Assembly: GCA_903873775.1 (NCBI GenBank)
Contig: CAIQPR010000003.1
Span: forward strand, 1 to 63,214
DNA from: an uncultured Actinomycetes bacterium
Lineage (GTDB): Bacteria; Actinomycetota; Acidimicrobiia; Acidimicrobiales; RAAP-2
Length of the DNA: 63,214 bases
Reading direction: 5' to 3'
Notes under the pieces: generated by a model
Database searches by the model: none
Told to the model about the DNA's origin: nothing
What the model saw: only the letters and a program-made list of their open reading frames with translations
Program-made: the position numbers and the translations under genes
Shown: positions 43,179 through 52,986 of the stretch, in pieces
Position numbering within the stretch: position 1 is the first letter of the stretch
How the letters are laid out: the number at the start of each line of letters is the position of its first letter

Positions 43179-44660
43179 TTAGCGTTGTTTGGGAGGGGTC
43201 ACCCTCCCGCCCTTCTTCTTTTTGTTCTTTGGTCCCCCCGCGGGCGCAACCGGCGTGGGGCGCAGCTGGGCGCCCAGACCCTCAAGACCAGCCGGCAACT
43301 GGCCTTTGGACGCCTGTCGTGCGGCCGCGAGTGAGGCCATTTTGCCCATTCCGCCGGGCAATTGCGGCATGCCGCCGCCCGCCATCTGCTTCATCATCTT
43401 CTGCATCTCGCCGAATTGCTTGAGCAATTGGTTGACGGCGTTCACCGTCGTGCCGGCGCCCTTGGCGATACGTTGACGGCGCGAGCCGTTGATGATCGCC
43501 GGATTGGCCCGCTCGGCGCGGGTCATGGAGTGCACGATGCCCTCGATGCGGTTGATCTCACGATCATCGATATTCGACGCGGCGTTACGCATCTCCTTGG
43601 TCATTCCCGGCATCAGGCGCATGAGTCCGCCGAGCGAACCCATCTTCTTCACCTGCGCCATTTGCGTGAGGAAGTCATCCAGCGTGAACGTGCCGCTCAT
43701 CAAGCGTCCGGCGGACTCCGCCATGACGTCGGCGTCCATAGTGCGCTCGGCCTCTTCAATGAGCGACAACACGTCGCCCATGCCGAGAATGCGCGACGCC
43801 ATTCGGTCCGGGTGGAAGAGATCAAAGTCGGCGAGACGCTCCCCCGTCGAGGCGAAGACGACCGGGCGACCAATGACCCCGCGGGCCGAAAGAACGGCGC
43901 CGCCACGCGAGTCGTAGTCCAACTTGGTCACGATCACGCCCGACAGTTCGAGTGTGTCGTGGAAGCTTCGCGCCGTGTGCACGGCGTCCTGTCCGGTCAC
44001 CGCGTCAATGACGAGGAACGTGTAGTGCGGGGTCGTGGCGTCACTGATGGCGCGCACTTCGGCCATCAGGGCGTCATCAATCGCGAGTCGACCGGCGGTG
44101 TCGATAATCACGACGTCCCGCCCGAGACGGGTGGCTTCGGCGACACCCTCGCGGGCCACCGAGACCGGGTCCGTGGGCGTGCTGTAGACGTCGACGCCCA
44201 CCTGTGTGCCGAGAACTCGCAATTGCTCCACCGCCGCCGGGCGCTGAAGGTCGGCCGCGATCAGGTAGGGCTGACGACCCTGCTGCTTGAACCAACTCGC
44301 GAGCTTCGCCGCCGTCGTGGTCTTTCCCGCGCCCTGGAGACCCGCGAGAAGAACGACGGTGGGTGGCTTCGGTGAGTAGGTGACCTTGAGAGCGGCCCCG
44401 CCGAGAACTTCAATGAGCTGTTCGTGAACGGCCTTGATGACCTGCTGTCCGGGAGTGAGTGACTGGGAGAGAACGTCGCCGCTGAGACGCTCGCGCACCG
44501 CGGTGAGAAATCCGCGCACCACCGAGAGCTCGACGTCCGCCTCGAGCAGCGCGGTGCGGACGTCCTGGAGTGCGGCGTCGAGGTCGGCGTCGCTGAGGCG
44601 TCCGCGGCTCCGCAGGGACGAGCTCAGGCGTTCGAGACGATCGGAAAGGGCGTCAAACAT
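43179..44660 (-). CDS. ffh: Signal recognition particle GTPase Ffh (SRP54)
   Basis: The 493-residue protein has an N domain, a GTPase G domain (GLQGAGKTTTAAKLA, DTAGRLAID, TKLDYDSRGGA), and a Met-rich M domain (from about residue 330, with LMRLMPG and FGEMQKMMKQMAGGG). It binds 4.5S RNA and signal peptides. The receptor gene ftsY lies 18 bases upstream in the same operon. Confidence 0.97.
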   Translation of the reverse strand: MFDALSDRLERLSSSLRSRGRLSDADLDAALQDVRTALLEADVELSVVRGFLTAVRERLSGDVLSQSLTPGQQVIKAVHEQLIEVLGGAALKVTYSPKPPTVVLLAGLQGAGKTTTAAKLASWFKQQGRQPYLIAADLQRPAAVEQLRVLGTQVGVDVYSTPTDPVSVAREGVAEATRLGRDVVIIDTAGRLAIDDALMAEVRAISDATTPHYTFLVIDAVTGQDAVHTARSFHDTLELSGVIVTKLDYDSRGGAVLSARGVIGRPVVFASTGERLADFDLFHPDRMASRILGMGDVLSLIEEAERTMDADVMAESAGRLMSGTFTLDDFLTQMAQVKKMGSLGGLMRLMPGMTKEMRNAASNIDDREINRIEGIVHSMTRAERANPAIINGSRRQRIAKGAGTTVNAVNQLLKQFGEMQKMMKQMAGGGMPQLPGGMGKMASLAAARQASKGQLPAGLEGLGAQLRPTPVAPAGGPKNKKKKGGRVTPPKQR

Positions 44661-44678
44661 GGTGCCTGCAGGCTACCG

Positions 44679-45731
44679 TCACGCCTCGACGAGGGCGTCC
44701 ACGAACGCGTCGGGGTCAAAGACGATCAGGTCGTCAACGCCTTCGCCGACACCGACCAACTTCACCGGAATCCCGAGTTCCCTCTGAATGGCCACCACGA
44801 TGCCCCCACGAGCGGTCCCGTCGAGCTTGGTGAGGACAATGCCGGTGACGTCGGCCGCCGCGAGAAATTCCTGGGCCTGGGACAACGCGTTCTGACCCGT
44901 CGTGGCGTCGAGCACCAACAGAGTCTCCACCACCTGACCCGGTTCGCGATCCGCCACGCGGCGAATCTTGGCGAGCTCGTCGAGGAGATTGGTCGAGGTC
45001 ACGCGACGACCCGCGGTGTCCGCCATCACGAGGTCGTGGCCCTTGGCGGCCGCGCGCCCCAACGCATCGTGAACCACCGAGCCGGGGTCCGCTCCTTCGG
45101 CGGCGCGCACAATGTCCGCCCCGGTGCGCTCGGCCCACAGGGTCAACTGGTCCGCCGCCGCCGCGCGGAACGTGTCGCCGGCGGCCAGGATGACGTTCTT
45201 GCCCGCAGCGATTTCCCGCTGCGCGAGTTTCCCGATGGTGGTCGTCTTGCCGACGCCGTTCACACCCACGAAGAGCCACACGGGCACGCGTCCCTCATCG
45301 GCGACGTCACGCAGGCCTCGGTCGGCGTCGCCGAGCGCGGCGCGCAGAGCGGCCTTCACCGCCGAAGCGACGCCGTGGGGAGCGCCACTCGCGCGCAGAT
45401 CCGCGAGCAACGCGGTCGTCGTCGCGACGCCCACGTCACTGCGTAACAAGACTTCTTCCACCACGTCGAGCTGTTCGTCACTGACGTCGCCCGCACCCAG
45501 GGCGCGCACGCGGTCGAACACTCCGCGCGACGATCCAAGTCGTGTGGCGAGCCCGGGGGCGTCGACATCGTCGAGTCGGGGACGTTCCTCGGGTTCCTCG
45601 ACCAGGATCTCGGGCATCGCCGCGCGCGGGGGCGCAGCGAGCGGGACACGTGCGCGACGTCGACGTCGCAGCGTCACAGTGGTCGCGAGCGCGAGAACCA
45701 CCACCGCGATGATGATCAACGCGAGGGTCAC
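44679..45731 (-). CDS. ftsY: Signal recognition particle receptor FtsY
   Basis: The 350-residue protein has an N-terminal membrane helix (MTLALIIIAVVVLALATTV), a short basic/acidic linker, and NG domains with GVNGVGKTTTIGKLA, DTAGRRVTS, TKLDGTARGG and the C-terminal GEGVDDLIVFDPDAFVDAL. It docks SRP at the membrane. The GTG start overlaps the smc stop (GTGA). Confidence 0.97.
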   Translation of the reverse strand: MTLALIIIAVVVLALATTVTLRRRRRARVPLAAPPRAAMPEILVEEPEERPRLDDVDAPGLATRLGSSRGVFDRVRALGAGDVSDEQLDVVEEVLLRSDVGVATTTALLADLRASGAPHGVASAVKAALRAALGDADRGLRDVADEGRVPVWLFVGVNGVGKTTTIGKLAQREIAAGKNVILAAGDTFRAAAADQLTLWAERTGADIVRAAEGADPGSVVHDALGRAAAKGHDLVMADTAGRRVTSTNLLDELAKIRRVADREPGQVVETLLVLDATTGQNALSQAQEFLAAADVTGIVLTKLDGTARGGIVVAIQRELGIPVKLVGVGEGVDDLIVFDPDAFVDALVEA

Positions 45732-48700
45732 GCCGAGACCTCAGCGGGGTTGTTGTTCTTCTTCACGCGTTGCGAGACGACCTTGGAGGACCCACCCGGG
45801 GCCATGGTCACACCGTAGAGAGCGTCGGCCGACTCCATGGTGCGCTTCTGGTGGGTGACGATCAGCAACTGGGCCTCGTAGCGGAACTCTTCGACGAGCG
45901 AGAGGAAACGCTGCAGGTTCACGTCGTCGAGAGCTGCTTCGACCTCGTCCATCATGTAGAACGGCGACGGGCGCGAGCGGAAGACGGCGAAGAGGAAGGC
46001 CAGCGCGGCCATCGAGCGCTCACCACCGGACAACAAACTCACCCGGCGGACGTTGCGACCCATCGGTCGCACTTCAATTTCCACACCCGTGTTCAGAGGA
46101 TCGTCGGGCTCGGTCAAAATCAAGCGGCCCTGTCCCCCGGGAAACAACATCGCAATCAGCGTGGAGAAGTGCTCGTTCACGTCCGCGACCGCGGACGAGA
46201 ACGTCGTCATGATCTCTTCGTCGAGGGCGCGCACGACGTCTTGCAATTCGCGTCGCGCCACGCGCACGTCGGACACCTGCGCGTCGAGTTCCTTGTAACG
46301 GTCTTCGAGTGCCGTGAGTTCTTCGAGAGCCAAAGGATTAATCGGCCCCAAGGACGTGATGCGTGCTTCGAGTTCGGCGACGCGCTGTTCAATCGACACA
46401 CCTTCGGGCAACTCGGGTGCCGCCGCGTCCAGAATCTCGTGCGGCTCCTCGCCGAGGTCGCGACGAATGGCTTCGTGCACGTTGGTCAACTTGACCACGA
46501 TCTCGGCCTGTTCGATCTCGGCGCGTCGTCCGCTGTCGGACAATTCCGTGAGTCGGGCCTCGGCCGCGGCGCGTTCACGACGCAATGTTTCGAGACGCTC
46601 GGCGCCCGCACGGGAGGCCTCCAATTGCTCGCGGTAGGTACCCTCCATCGCTTCTTGGGCGATCGCGATGTCGTCGGCGGCATTGTGGACAATGACCGCC
46701 AGTCGTCCGAGAGCCGCGAGATCGAATTCAATCTTCTCGCGCCGCGTCGCCGCTTCGGCGCGCTCGGCGCTGTGGCCCTCGAGGCGGGCTTCGACCTCGA
46801 GTCGGCGCTGTTCGATCAAGCGACGCCGCTCGCCGAACTCCGCCTCGCGTCGTGACAGCGCGGTCGCGAGCGCGCGCACCTGTGACCGATGCGCCTCGAG
46901 GGTCTCGAGTGCTTCCGCAGCCCAGCGCGCCCGTTGGTCGGCTTCGGCGACGGTCTGTTCGAGAGCGGGTAGAGCCGCGAGACGATTAGTGAGTTCCTCG
47001 TCGAGTTCGCTCAGGGACGCGACCACCGTGGTCTGTTCGGCGCTCAGGGCGGCGATCTGTTCGACCAATTCGCTCAAGGTCGCCTCGACACGCTCCGCCT
47101 CGCGACGAAGGCGGTCGAATTCTGCTTCGGCGCGCGCGAGCTGGTTGGTCTCGTCGTTCAGCGTCTGGCGTGCGGCGACTGCGGCGGCATTGGCCTCCTG
47201 CTGGTGCGCCGTCGCGGGGGCCACCGCATCCGCGGCGGCGGTGGCGGCCCGCTGGGCTTCTTCCACCGTCGAGCGGGTCACGACCGCACGACCCGAGGTC
47301 ACGCGCCAACCCGTCGAGGCGAAACGGTCGCCGTCGCGCGTCACGATGATGAGGTCGGGGTTTGCGGCTGCCGTTTCGATCCCCGACTCCCAGTCGGGCG
47401 CCACGAAGGAACGGGCGAAGAGCGCGTCGAGCACGCGGCCCACGTGGGCCGGCGTCCCGGGACGCGGACGCACCAGATCTCGCAGGGCCACACATCCCGA
47501 CGGCGTCGACGGGACTGGCGCGGCGTCGTCGAAGGCGGGCAGGACGAGACCTGCGCCGCCCTCGCGGCGCAACGTCTCGAGCGCGTGGTGTGCCGACTGG
47601 CGGCCGTCGACGACGACGGCACTGACAGCGGCCCCGGCCGCGGACTCGACGGCAGACTCGGCGCCGGCGTCCACGTCGATCAGTTCCAGGAAGGATCCGA
47701 GCACGCCGTCCAAATTGGCGATTAGCGCCCGGGAACCGGCGCCGGAGAACTCTTCGAGTGCTCGGGCCAAGGCCTCGGCGCGGGCTTGCGTGCGCGCGGC
47801 CACGTCCGTGATCTCGCGCAAGGCGTCTTCAGCCTGGCGGCGGCGCTCTTCCGCGCGCTGGGATTCCTGCTCGGCGTTGCTCTTGGCCTCGCGACGTCGT
47901 TCCACCTCGCGCGAGGCGTCCCCGAGGGCGGTGCGCGTCACTTCCAACTTGTCGATGTTTTCTTGTTGGCGACGCTCACTCGACGCCACGCGGTCACCCG
48001 CTTTTTCGAGTGCGGTGCGTGCGGCGGCCACCGAACGCTCGAGGAGCGCAATGCGTTCGCGTGCGGCCCGCAGTTCACCTTCGGCGTTCTGCGCGCTGAC
48101 GTCACCCCAGGTCGCCTGGTACTGCGCTTCGGCTTCTTCGAGCGCCGCTTCGGCGGCGACGAGTTCGGTGCGCGTTTCGGTGAGTTCCCGTTCGTCCACT
48201 TCGAGTGCGCTCAAGTCGGTGGCGAGCTTGGCCGCGTCGGCCTCCAGGGTCGCGATCACGTTCTCGTCGGCCGACGCCGCCAGAGCCGCGCGCAACGAGC
48301 GCTGTCGTTCGGCGATCAGAGACTCAGTCCCCTTGGCGCGCTCGGCGAGTCCCTGCAATTGACCGAGGGTCGAAGCGAGAAGTTCTTCGCGACGCGACGC
48401 CACTTCGGCCGCCGCGGTGGTCGCCTGGGCGTCGAGCGTGACGAGTTCGTGCCGCAGTTCGCGCTCGCGTTGCGACCCGCCGCGCAATTCGTCTTCGAGC
48501 TCTCGCTGGCGAGCGGTGAGTTCGCTGACGCGACTGGCGAAATAGAAGCGGCGCGCCGCGCGCAGGTCGGCCTCGACGTCGGCGTAACTACGGGCGGCGA
48601 CCGCCTGACGCTCGAGAGGACGCATCTGTCGACGCACCTCGCGCACGAGGTCGCCCAGTCGTTCCAAGTTTTCCTGAGTCGTCGCGAGACGACGTTCGGC

Positions 48701-49228
48701 GCGTTCCTTGCGCCGACGGTGCTTCAGTACACCCGCGGCTTCTTCGATTACCGCGCGACGGTCTTCGCTGCGTGAGTTGAGCACAGAGTCCAGCTGGCCC
48801 TGACCAATGATCATGTGCTGCTGGCGACCGACTCCCGAGTCACTGAGAAGTTCTTGCACGTCGAGCAAACGACACGGCGTCCCGTTGATCGCGTACTCGG
48901 ACTCGCCACTGCGGAACAGCGTGCGCGAAATCGTCACTTCTGCGCCGTCGACCGGCAATTTGCCCGACGCGTTGTCGAGGGTGAGGGACACTTCCGCGCG
49001 TCCGAGAGCGGCGCGGTTCGCCGTGCCGACGAAAATGACGTCTTCCATCTTCGCGCTGCGCAGCGCACGCGTGGACTGCGCGCCCAACACCCAGGTCACG
49101 GCGTCGACAACATTGGACTTTCCCGACCCGTTCGGGCCGACCACGGCGGTCACGCCGGGTTCGAATTCGAGGGTGGTGGCGTCGGCGAAGGACTTGAAGC
49201 CCTTCATGGTCAGTCGCTTGAGAAACAT
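45728..49228 (-). CDS. smc: Chromosome segregation protein SMC
   Basis: The 1166-residue protein has the Walker A head motif GPNGSGKSNVVDAV, long coiled coils (Glu/Ala/Arg-rich) on either side of a hinge (~residues 500-640, near GAGSRALIANLDGVLGSFLELI), the ABC signature LLSGGERSMAALAFLFAVF, and Walker B PFYMMDEVEAALDDVN. It is the condensin core; ScpA and ScpB are not in the window. It lies between mutM and ftsY, a common actinobacterial arrangement. Confidence 0.98.
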   Translation of the reverse strand: MFLKRLTMKGFKSFADATTLEFEPGVTAVVGPNGSGKSNVVDAVTWVLGAQSTRALRSAKMEDVIFVGTANRAALGRAEVSLTLDNASGKLPVDGAEVTISRTLFRSGESEYAINGTPCRLLDVQELLSDSGVGRQQHMIIGQGQLDSVLNSRSEDRRAVIEEAAGVLKHRRRKERAERRLATTQENLERLGDLVREVRRQMRPLERQAVAARSYADVEADLRAARRFYFASRVSELTARQRELEDELRGGSQRERELRHELVTLDAQATTAAAEVASRREELLASTLGQLQGLAERAKGTESLIAERQRSLRAALAASADENVIATLEADAAKLATDLSALEVDERELTETRTELVAAEAALEEAEAQYQATWGDVSAQNAEGELRAARERIALLERSVAAARTALEKAGDRVASSERRQQENIDKLEVTRTALGDASREVERRREAKSNAEQESQRAEERRRQAEDALREITDVAARTQARAEALARALEEFSGAGSRALIANLDGVLGSFLELIDVDAGAESAVESAAGAAVSAVVVDGRQSAHHALETLRREGGAGLVLPAFDDAAPVPSTPSGCVALRDLVRPRPGTPAHVGRVLDALFARSFVAPDWESGIETAAANPDLIIVTRDGDRFASTGWRVTSGRAVVTRSTVEEAQRAATAAADAVAPATAHQQEANAAAVAARQTLNDETNQLARAEAEFDRLRREAERVEATLSELVEQIAALSAEQTTVVASLSELDEELTNRLAALPALEQTVAEADQRARWAAEALETLEAHRSQVRALATALSRREAEFGERRRLIEQRRLEVEARLEGHSAERAEAATRREKIEFDLAALGRLAVIVHNAADDIAIAQEAMEGTYREQLEASRAGAERLETLRRERAAAEARLTELSDSGRRAEIEQAEIVVKLTNVHEAIRRDLGEEPHEILDAAAPELPEGVSIEQRVAELEARITSLGPINPLALEELTALEDRYKELDAQVSDVRVARRELQDVVRALDEEIMTTFSSAVADVNEHFSTLIAMLFPGGQGRLILTEPDDPLNTGVEIEVRPMGRNVRRVSLLSGGERSMAALAFLFAVFRSRPSPFYMMDEVEAALDDVNLQRFLSLVEEFRYEAQLLIVTHQKRTMESADALYGVTMAPGGSSKVVSQRVKKNNNPAEVSA

Positions 49229-49305
49229 CGGCTCGACGCTAGCAATGTTGGAGACACCGGCCCCACGGGGGCCACGACGTCAGGACGCCGCGTCGGCGTG
49301 GATTT

Positions 49306-50208
49306 CTAGTTCTGGCACTTCTCGCAGAAGAACGTGGACCTCTGGCGCACGCTCACTCGCTGGATCGGTGCACGGCACTGCGGACACGGCAGGCCCTCGC
49401 GGTTGTAGACGCGGTGATACTGCTGGTACTCGCCGGGATTGCCCTCCGGATCGACGAATTGCTCGTCGTCGAGAGTGGACCCTCGATGTTTGATGGCGTC
49501 CGCCAAGATTTCCGTCATCGCCCGGTGGAGCCGACGAATTTCGATCGTCGAGAGTGATTCGGCCACGCGGTCGTAGCGAATACCTGCCTCGAAGAGGATT
49601 TCGTCGGCGTAGATATTGCCGATGCCGCAGATGATGTCCTGGTCCGTGATGACGGCCTTCATCGCCGTGGTGCGCGACCGCACGATGGCGGCGAGTCGGT
49701 CCCAGCCGATCTGGTCCTCCAAGGGATCAATGCCGAGGTGGGCGAGCTCCGGCACCGCGACGCGTGTGGCGAGACCGTCGCCTCCGATCGACAAGCGCGC
49801 GAATTTCGAAATCTCGGGAGCTTGACCCTCGGGCAGGGGTTGGGAGACGAACAATTCCCCGAAGGTGCGGGGATCCACAAAGCGCAACTCGGGACCCTGG
49901 GTGAAGGTGAAGACCACGTGAGTGTGCTTGGGCTTGGGATCCTTCGGGCCCTTCGCGCGCAAGAGCTGCCCACTCATACCGAGGTGCCCCACCATCTTGT
50001 TGCCGTCATCGAGGCCGACGATGAGGTACTTACCCAAGCGGTGCACCGACTTGATCGTGCGCCCCTCGAGAGCCTCGCGAAAGTACTTCGGCGCCTTGTG
50101 GCGTCGCACGGCACGACCATTGGTGACCGTCACGGTCTTGATCTTCTTGCCGACGAAGTCGCGCGCCAACACCGAGCGCACCGTCTCCACTTCCGGTAAT
50201 TCAGGCAT
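49306..50208 (-). CDS. mutM: Formamidopyrimidine-DNA glycosylase
   Basis: The 300-residue protein starts at ATG-CCT-GAA (PELPEVETVRSVL), placing catalytic Pro and Glu at the mature N-terminus. Further motifs are LGKYLIVGLDDGNKMVGHLGMSGQL, HVVFTF and, in the C-terminal part, GIGNIYADEILFEAGI. The zinc finger CPQCRAPIQRVSVRQRSTFFCEKC closes it. It removes oxidised purines. An ATG at 50229 is in frame but lies within rnc and would bury the catalytic Pro. Its start overlaps rnc by 8 bases. Confidence 0.96.
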   Translation of the reverse strand: MPELPEVETVRSVLARDFVGKKIKTVTVTNGRAVRRHKAPKYFREALEGRTIKSVHRLGKYLIVGLDDGNKMVGHLGMSGQLLRAKGPKDPKPKHTHVVFTFTQGPELRFVDPRTFGELFVSQPLPEGQAPEISKFARLSIGGDGLATRVAVPELAHLGIDPLEDQIGWDRLAAIVRSRTTAMKAVITDQDIICGIGNIYADEILFEAGIRYDRVAESLSTIEIRRLHRAMTEILADAIKHRGSTLDDEQFVDPEGNPGEYQQYHRVYNREGLPCPQCRAPIQRVSVRQRSTFFCEKCQN

Positions 50209-50890
50209 CGTTTCGTCCCTCCCACGCACGTTGCGCCGCTGCTACTTCCGCGGCCTTCTTCGAACGACCCGTCCCGGTCGCCAGATCTCTTCCCCCGAGG
50301 GACACAATCGCGACAAACGTCGTGTCGTGCGATGGTCCGTCGCCGGTGACGGCGTAGACCGGGGTCCCGAGCCCGTTCGACTCGGCCCACTGACGCAGGC
50401 GAGATTTCGGGTCCACTTCGTCCGGGGCCGCCGCGGCGGCGCGGAGCGCGTCTCCGAGGGCGGCGAGCACGAACTCGCGCACGGTGTCGTATCCGCGCTC
50501 GAGATAGATGGCGGCCACGAGGGCCTCGAAGGTGTCCGCCAGCTGTGAGGGCCGATGCGCGCCGTCGGACTTTTGCTCACCTCGACCCAGTCGCACGGCG
50601 TCGGCCACGCCCAGATCCTCCGCCGCACGCGCCAGGGAGGCTTCATTGACGACCTTGGACCGGGCGAGTGACCCCGTGCCCTGATCGAGGTGCGGGTACT
50701 CGTGGATGATGGCGTCGGTGATCACCAAATCGACAACCGCGTCCCCTAAGAACTCGAGACGTTCATTCGACTCGACGCCGTGTTCGGAGGCGTAACTGGA
50801 ATGCGTGAGCGCCGTGATCAACAACGGGGCGTCACTGGTCAGACCCACCCGTCGCGCGAGCGCGTCGATTGGTGAGAGTATGACGCTCAC
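50201..50890 (-). CDS. rnc: Ribonuclease III
   Basis: The 229-residue enzyme has the RNase III signature NERLEFLGDAVVDLVIT (catalytic Glu/Asp), a second acidic motif DTFEALVAAIYLERG, and a C-terminal double-stranded RNA-binding domain (SRLRQWAESNGLGTPVYAVTGDGPSHDTTFVAIVSLGG). It processes rRNA and structured mRNA. It lies 6 bases after acpP and before mutM. Confidence 0.96.
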   Translation of the reverse strand: MSVILSPIDALARRVGLTSDAPLLITALTHSSYASEHGVESNERLEFLGDAVVDLVITDAIIHEYPHLDQGTGSLARSKVVNEASLARAAEDLGVADAVRLGRGEQKSDGAHRPSQLADTFEALVAAIYLERGYDTVREFVLAALGDALRAAAAAPDEVDPKSRLRQWAESNGLGTPVYAVTGDGPSHDTTFVAIVSLGGRDLATGTGRSKKAAEVAAAQRAWEGRNDA

Positions 50891-50896
50891 GAACTC

Positions 50897-51163
50897 CTAG
50901 GCGGCCTGCAGCTTCGCGGCCACGTAATCGACGGCCAAACGCACCGACACGAGGTCCTCAAGGTCCTCGTCGTCGATGTGGAAACCCTCGGCCTCGGACG
51001 CCAGAGATTCCTCGAGCGCCTCGACCAGCTCGATCAGAGCCAGCGAATCAGCGCCCAGGTCAGCGAAGGTCGCGTCCTCGGTGATGTCGCTCGGGGCTTT
51101 CTCCAAGATGTCACCCAATTGGGTCTGGACGAGATTCAAAATGTCGGCACGGCTGACGGACAT
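50897..51163 (-). CDS. acpP: Acyl carrier protein
   Basis: The 88-residue protein is acidic with the phosphopantetheine site DLGADSLALIELVEALEE (Ser of DSL). It carries acyl chains for fatty acid and phospholipid synthesis. It follows plsX by 60 bases and precedes rnc, as in many bacteria. Confidence 0.95.
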   Translation of the reverse strand: MSVSRADILNLVQTQLGDILEKAPSDITEDATFADLGADSLALIELVEALEESLASEAEGFHIDDEDLEDLVSVRLAVDYVAAKLQAA

Positions 51164-51223
51164 GTCTGCTCCTTTACTCAGCGGTGGGACCAGACTACCG
51201 ATCGGCGGGGCCGAAAGTGGAAG

Positions 51224-52210
51224 TTATGCCTCTTGATCAGGACGAATAGCCACGCGAAGACTCTCCACCACGCCGGCGCGTGACAATTCGGCCCCCTGCT
51301 TGAGGGCGTTCATGATGGCGGTGGCGTTGGAGGAACCGTGCGAGATGATGCAGATGCCGTCGAGCCCGAGCAGCATGGCTCCACCGTGGGCGTCCGGCGA
51401 CAAGTCGGCGGCGGCGGGGAGAAGGTACGGAAAGAGAACATCTCCCGCGGCGCGCGTCTCTTCATTGGTGCCAATGACCTCGAGCAAGAGATTCATGATG
51501 AACTTCATGGACCCCTCGAGGGTCTTCAGGGCCACATTGCCCGTGAAGCCGTCGGTCACAATGACGTCCACCGGCGAAGGGATCAGGTCACGACCCTCCA
51601 CGTTCCCCACAAAATTCAGACCGTCAAGTTCCGAGAGCAATTTGAAGGCTTCTTTGCCGGCCGGCGAACCCTTGGTCGGCTCTTCACCATTCGCGAGCAG
51701 AGCCACCGTCGGCGAGGACGTCCCGTAGCGGGCGGTCGCAAAGGCGCTGGCCATCTGGGCGAACTGCACGAGCATTTCGGGCGAGCATTCGGTGTTGGCA
51801 CCGGCGTCAACCATGACGGTGGGCGCGCGCCCGGGGTTGGGAAGTGGGGTGGCGATACACGGTCGCACCACGCCCGGGAGGCGACCCATGCGAAACAGGG
51901 CGGACGCCATCGTGGCACCGGTATTGCCGGCCGACACCATCGCGCTGGCCCGGCCGTCGCGAACGAGTTCCGCGGCGCGCACGAGCGAGGAGTCCTTTTT
52001 CTTGCGCACGCTGGCCCCCGGGTCGTCATCCATCGCGATGACTTCGGTGCAGGCCACGACCTCGAGACCCTGAGGATCTCCAATGAGGTCGGGAGGGCCC
52101 ACGAGAAGGACCTCGAGGCCGAGTTCGTCAACGGCCCGACGGGCGCCGGCGACAATTTCGCCGGGGGCGAAGTCGCCACCCATCGCGTCGAGGGCGATGG
52201 GCAGAGTCAA
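51224..52210 (-). CDS. plsX: Phosphate acyltransferase PlsX
   Basis: The 328-residue enzyme starts IALDAMGGDFAPGEIVAGARRAV and contains ASAMVSAGNTGATMA, VMVDAGANTECSPEMLVQFAQMA, and the C-terminal segment TSSPTVALLANGEE then DVIVTDGFTGNVALKTLEG. It makes acyl-phosphate from acyl-ACP. The start is a TTG one base after the rpmF stop, a weak codon probably helped by coupling. rpmF-plsX adjacency is conserved. Confidence 0.95.
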   Translation of the reverse strand: MTLPIALDAMGGDFAPGEIVAGARRAVDELGLEVLLVGPPDLIGDPQGLEVVACTEVIAMDDDPGASVRKKKDSSLVRAAELVRDGRASAMVSAGNTGATMASALFRMGRLPGVVRPCIATPLPNPGRAPTVMVDAGANTECSPEMLVQFAQMASAFATARYGTSSPTVALLANGEEPTKGSPAGKEAFKLLSELDGLNFVGNVEGRDLIPSPVDVIVTDGFTGNVALKTLEGSMKFIMNLLLEVIGTNEETRAAGDVLFPYLLPAAADLSPDAHGGAMLLGLDGICIISHGSSNATAIMNALKQGAELSRAGVVESLRVAIRPDQEA

Positions 52211-52211
52211 C

Positions 52212-52391
52212 TCAGTTGACCTCGATGGCGACGCGGCCCTTGTACCAACCGCAGTTGGGGCACACGACGTGCGGCAACTTGGAGGTCGAGCACTGCGGGC
52301 AGACGCTGCGGGCCGGGAGCTCGAGACGCCAGTTCGCCGCGCGACGACTACGCGTCTTGGCCTTGGACGTTTTGCGCTTAGGGACAGCCAT
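52212..52391 (-). CDS. rpmF: 50S ribosomal protein L32
   Basis: The 59-residue protein starts AVPKRKTSKAKTRSRRAAN and has a zinc ribbon (CPQCSTSKLPHVVCPNCG), typical of the C+ form of L32. The ATG is at 52391. The next gene, plsX, begins one base after its stop. Confidence 0.96.
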   Translation of the reverse strand: MAVPKRKTSKAKTRSRRAANWRLELPARSVCPQCSTSKLPHVVCPNCGWYKGRVAIEVN

Positions 52392-52441
52392 CGTTGTTCT
52401 CTTTCGACCAGACGGCGTGAACCGTCACCGACTTTGTTTCT

Positions 52442-52981
52442 CTACTGGGACGAATCGTCCTCAGAGCGAAGCGCGTCAAGTCTAGCCCAGCGGGGGTCCA
52501 CCTCGGGCTGGCAGTCACAGGTGGCTTCATTTCGGTCGATTCCACAGCGCGGACAGAGTCCCGCGCAATCCTCTTTGCACAGTGGTGCGATGGGCAATTC
52601 CAGGAAGATCGCGTCGTGCAATAAGGGCGCGAGATCGATGAAGTCACCCTCAATGGGATAGGACTCCTCGTCCTCGGGTGGAGCGTTCTCGACGTAGCGC
52701 TCGTTGACCGGAACCTCGAGGACACCGAGAATCTCGACCGAACAGCGCCGGCAGATACCGCGCCAGGGCGCGCTCACGGTGCCCCGCACGCGCAATCCCC
52801 CGCGGAAACTCTCCACCCGAACCGCGACCGTGGCCTCGGCGTCGGTGACCACATCACTCTCGGTGGCCGCACGCGGTTCGAATTCGTGGTCCGCGTCAAA
52901 GGGCGCGGTCAACTCGACGGAGATCCGACTGGGGACCTCCCGCAATAACTGCGCGACGGGAACGAGGTAGGGCGAGGCCAC
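52442..52981 (-). CDS. DUF177 (YceD) family protein
   Basis: The 179-residue protein has the DUF177 beta region and CRRCSVEILGVLEVPV, then PLLHDAIFLELPIAPLCKEDCAGLCPRCGIDRNEATC. In bacteria and plastids YceD/DUF177 sits next to rpmF and is linked to 23S rRNA accumulation. Here it lies 50 bases upstream of rpmF. The start is a GTG at 52981. Cys pairs could bind zinc. Confidence 0.9.
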   Translation of the reverse strand: MASPYLVPVAQLLREVPSRISVELTAPFDADHEFEPRAATESDVVTDAEATVAVRVESFRGGLRVRGTVSAPWRGICRRCSVEILGVLEVPVNERYVENAPPEDEESYPIEGDFIDLAPLLHDAIFLELPIAPLCKEDCAGLCPRCGIDRNEATCDCQPEVDPRWARLDALRSEDDSSQ

Positions 52982-52986
52982 GACGA

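Noticed and set aside
46668..48362. 564-codon open frame antisense to smc
   Set aside because: Ser/Arg/Ala-only composition, the mirror of the Glu/Ala coiled-coil codons of smc.
49259..49273. GGCCCC-acg-GGGGCC hairpin between mutM and smc
   Set aside because: Only 6 bp and no following U-tract; in GC-rich DNA such stems arise by chance.
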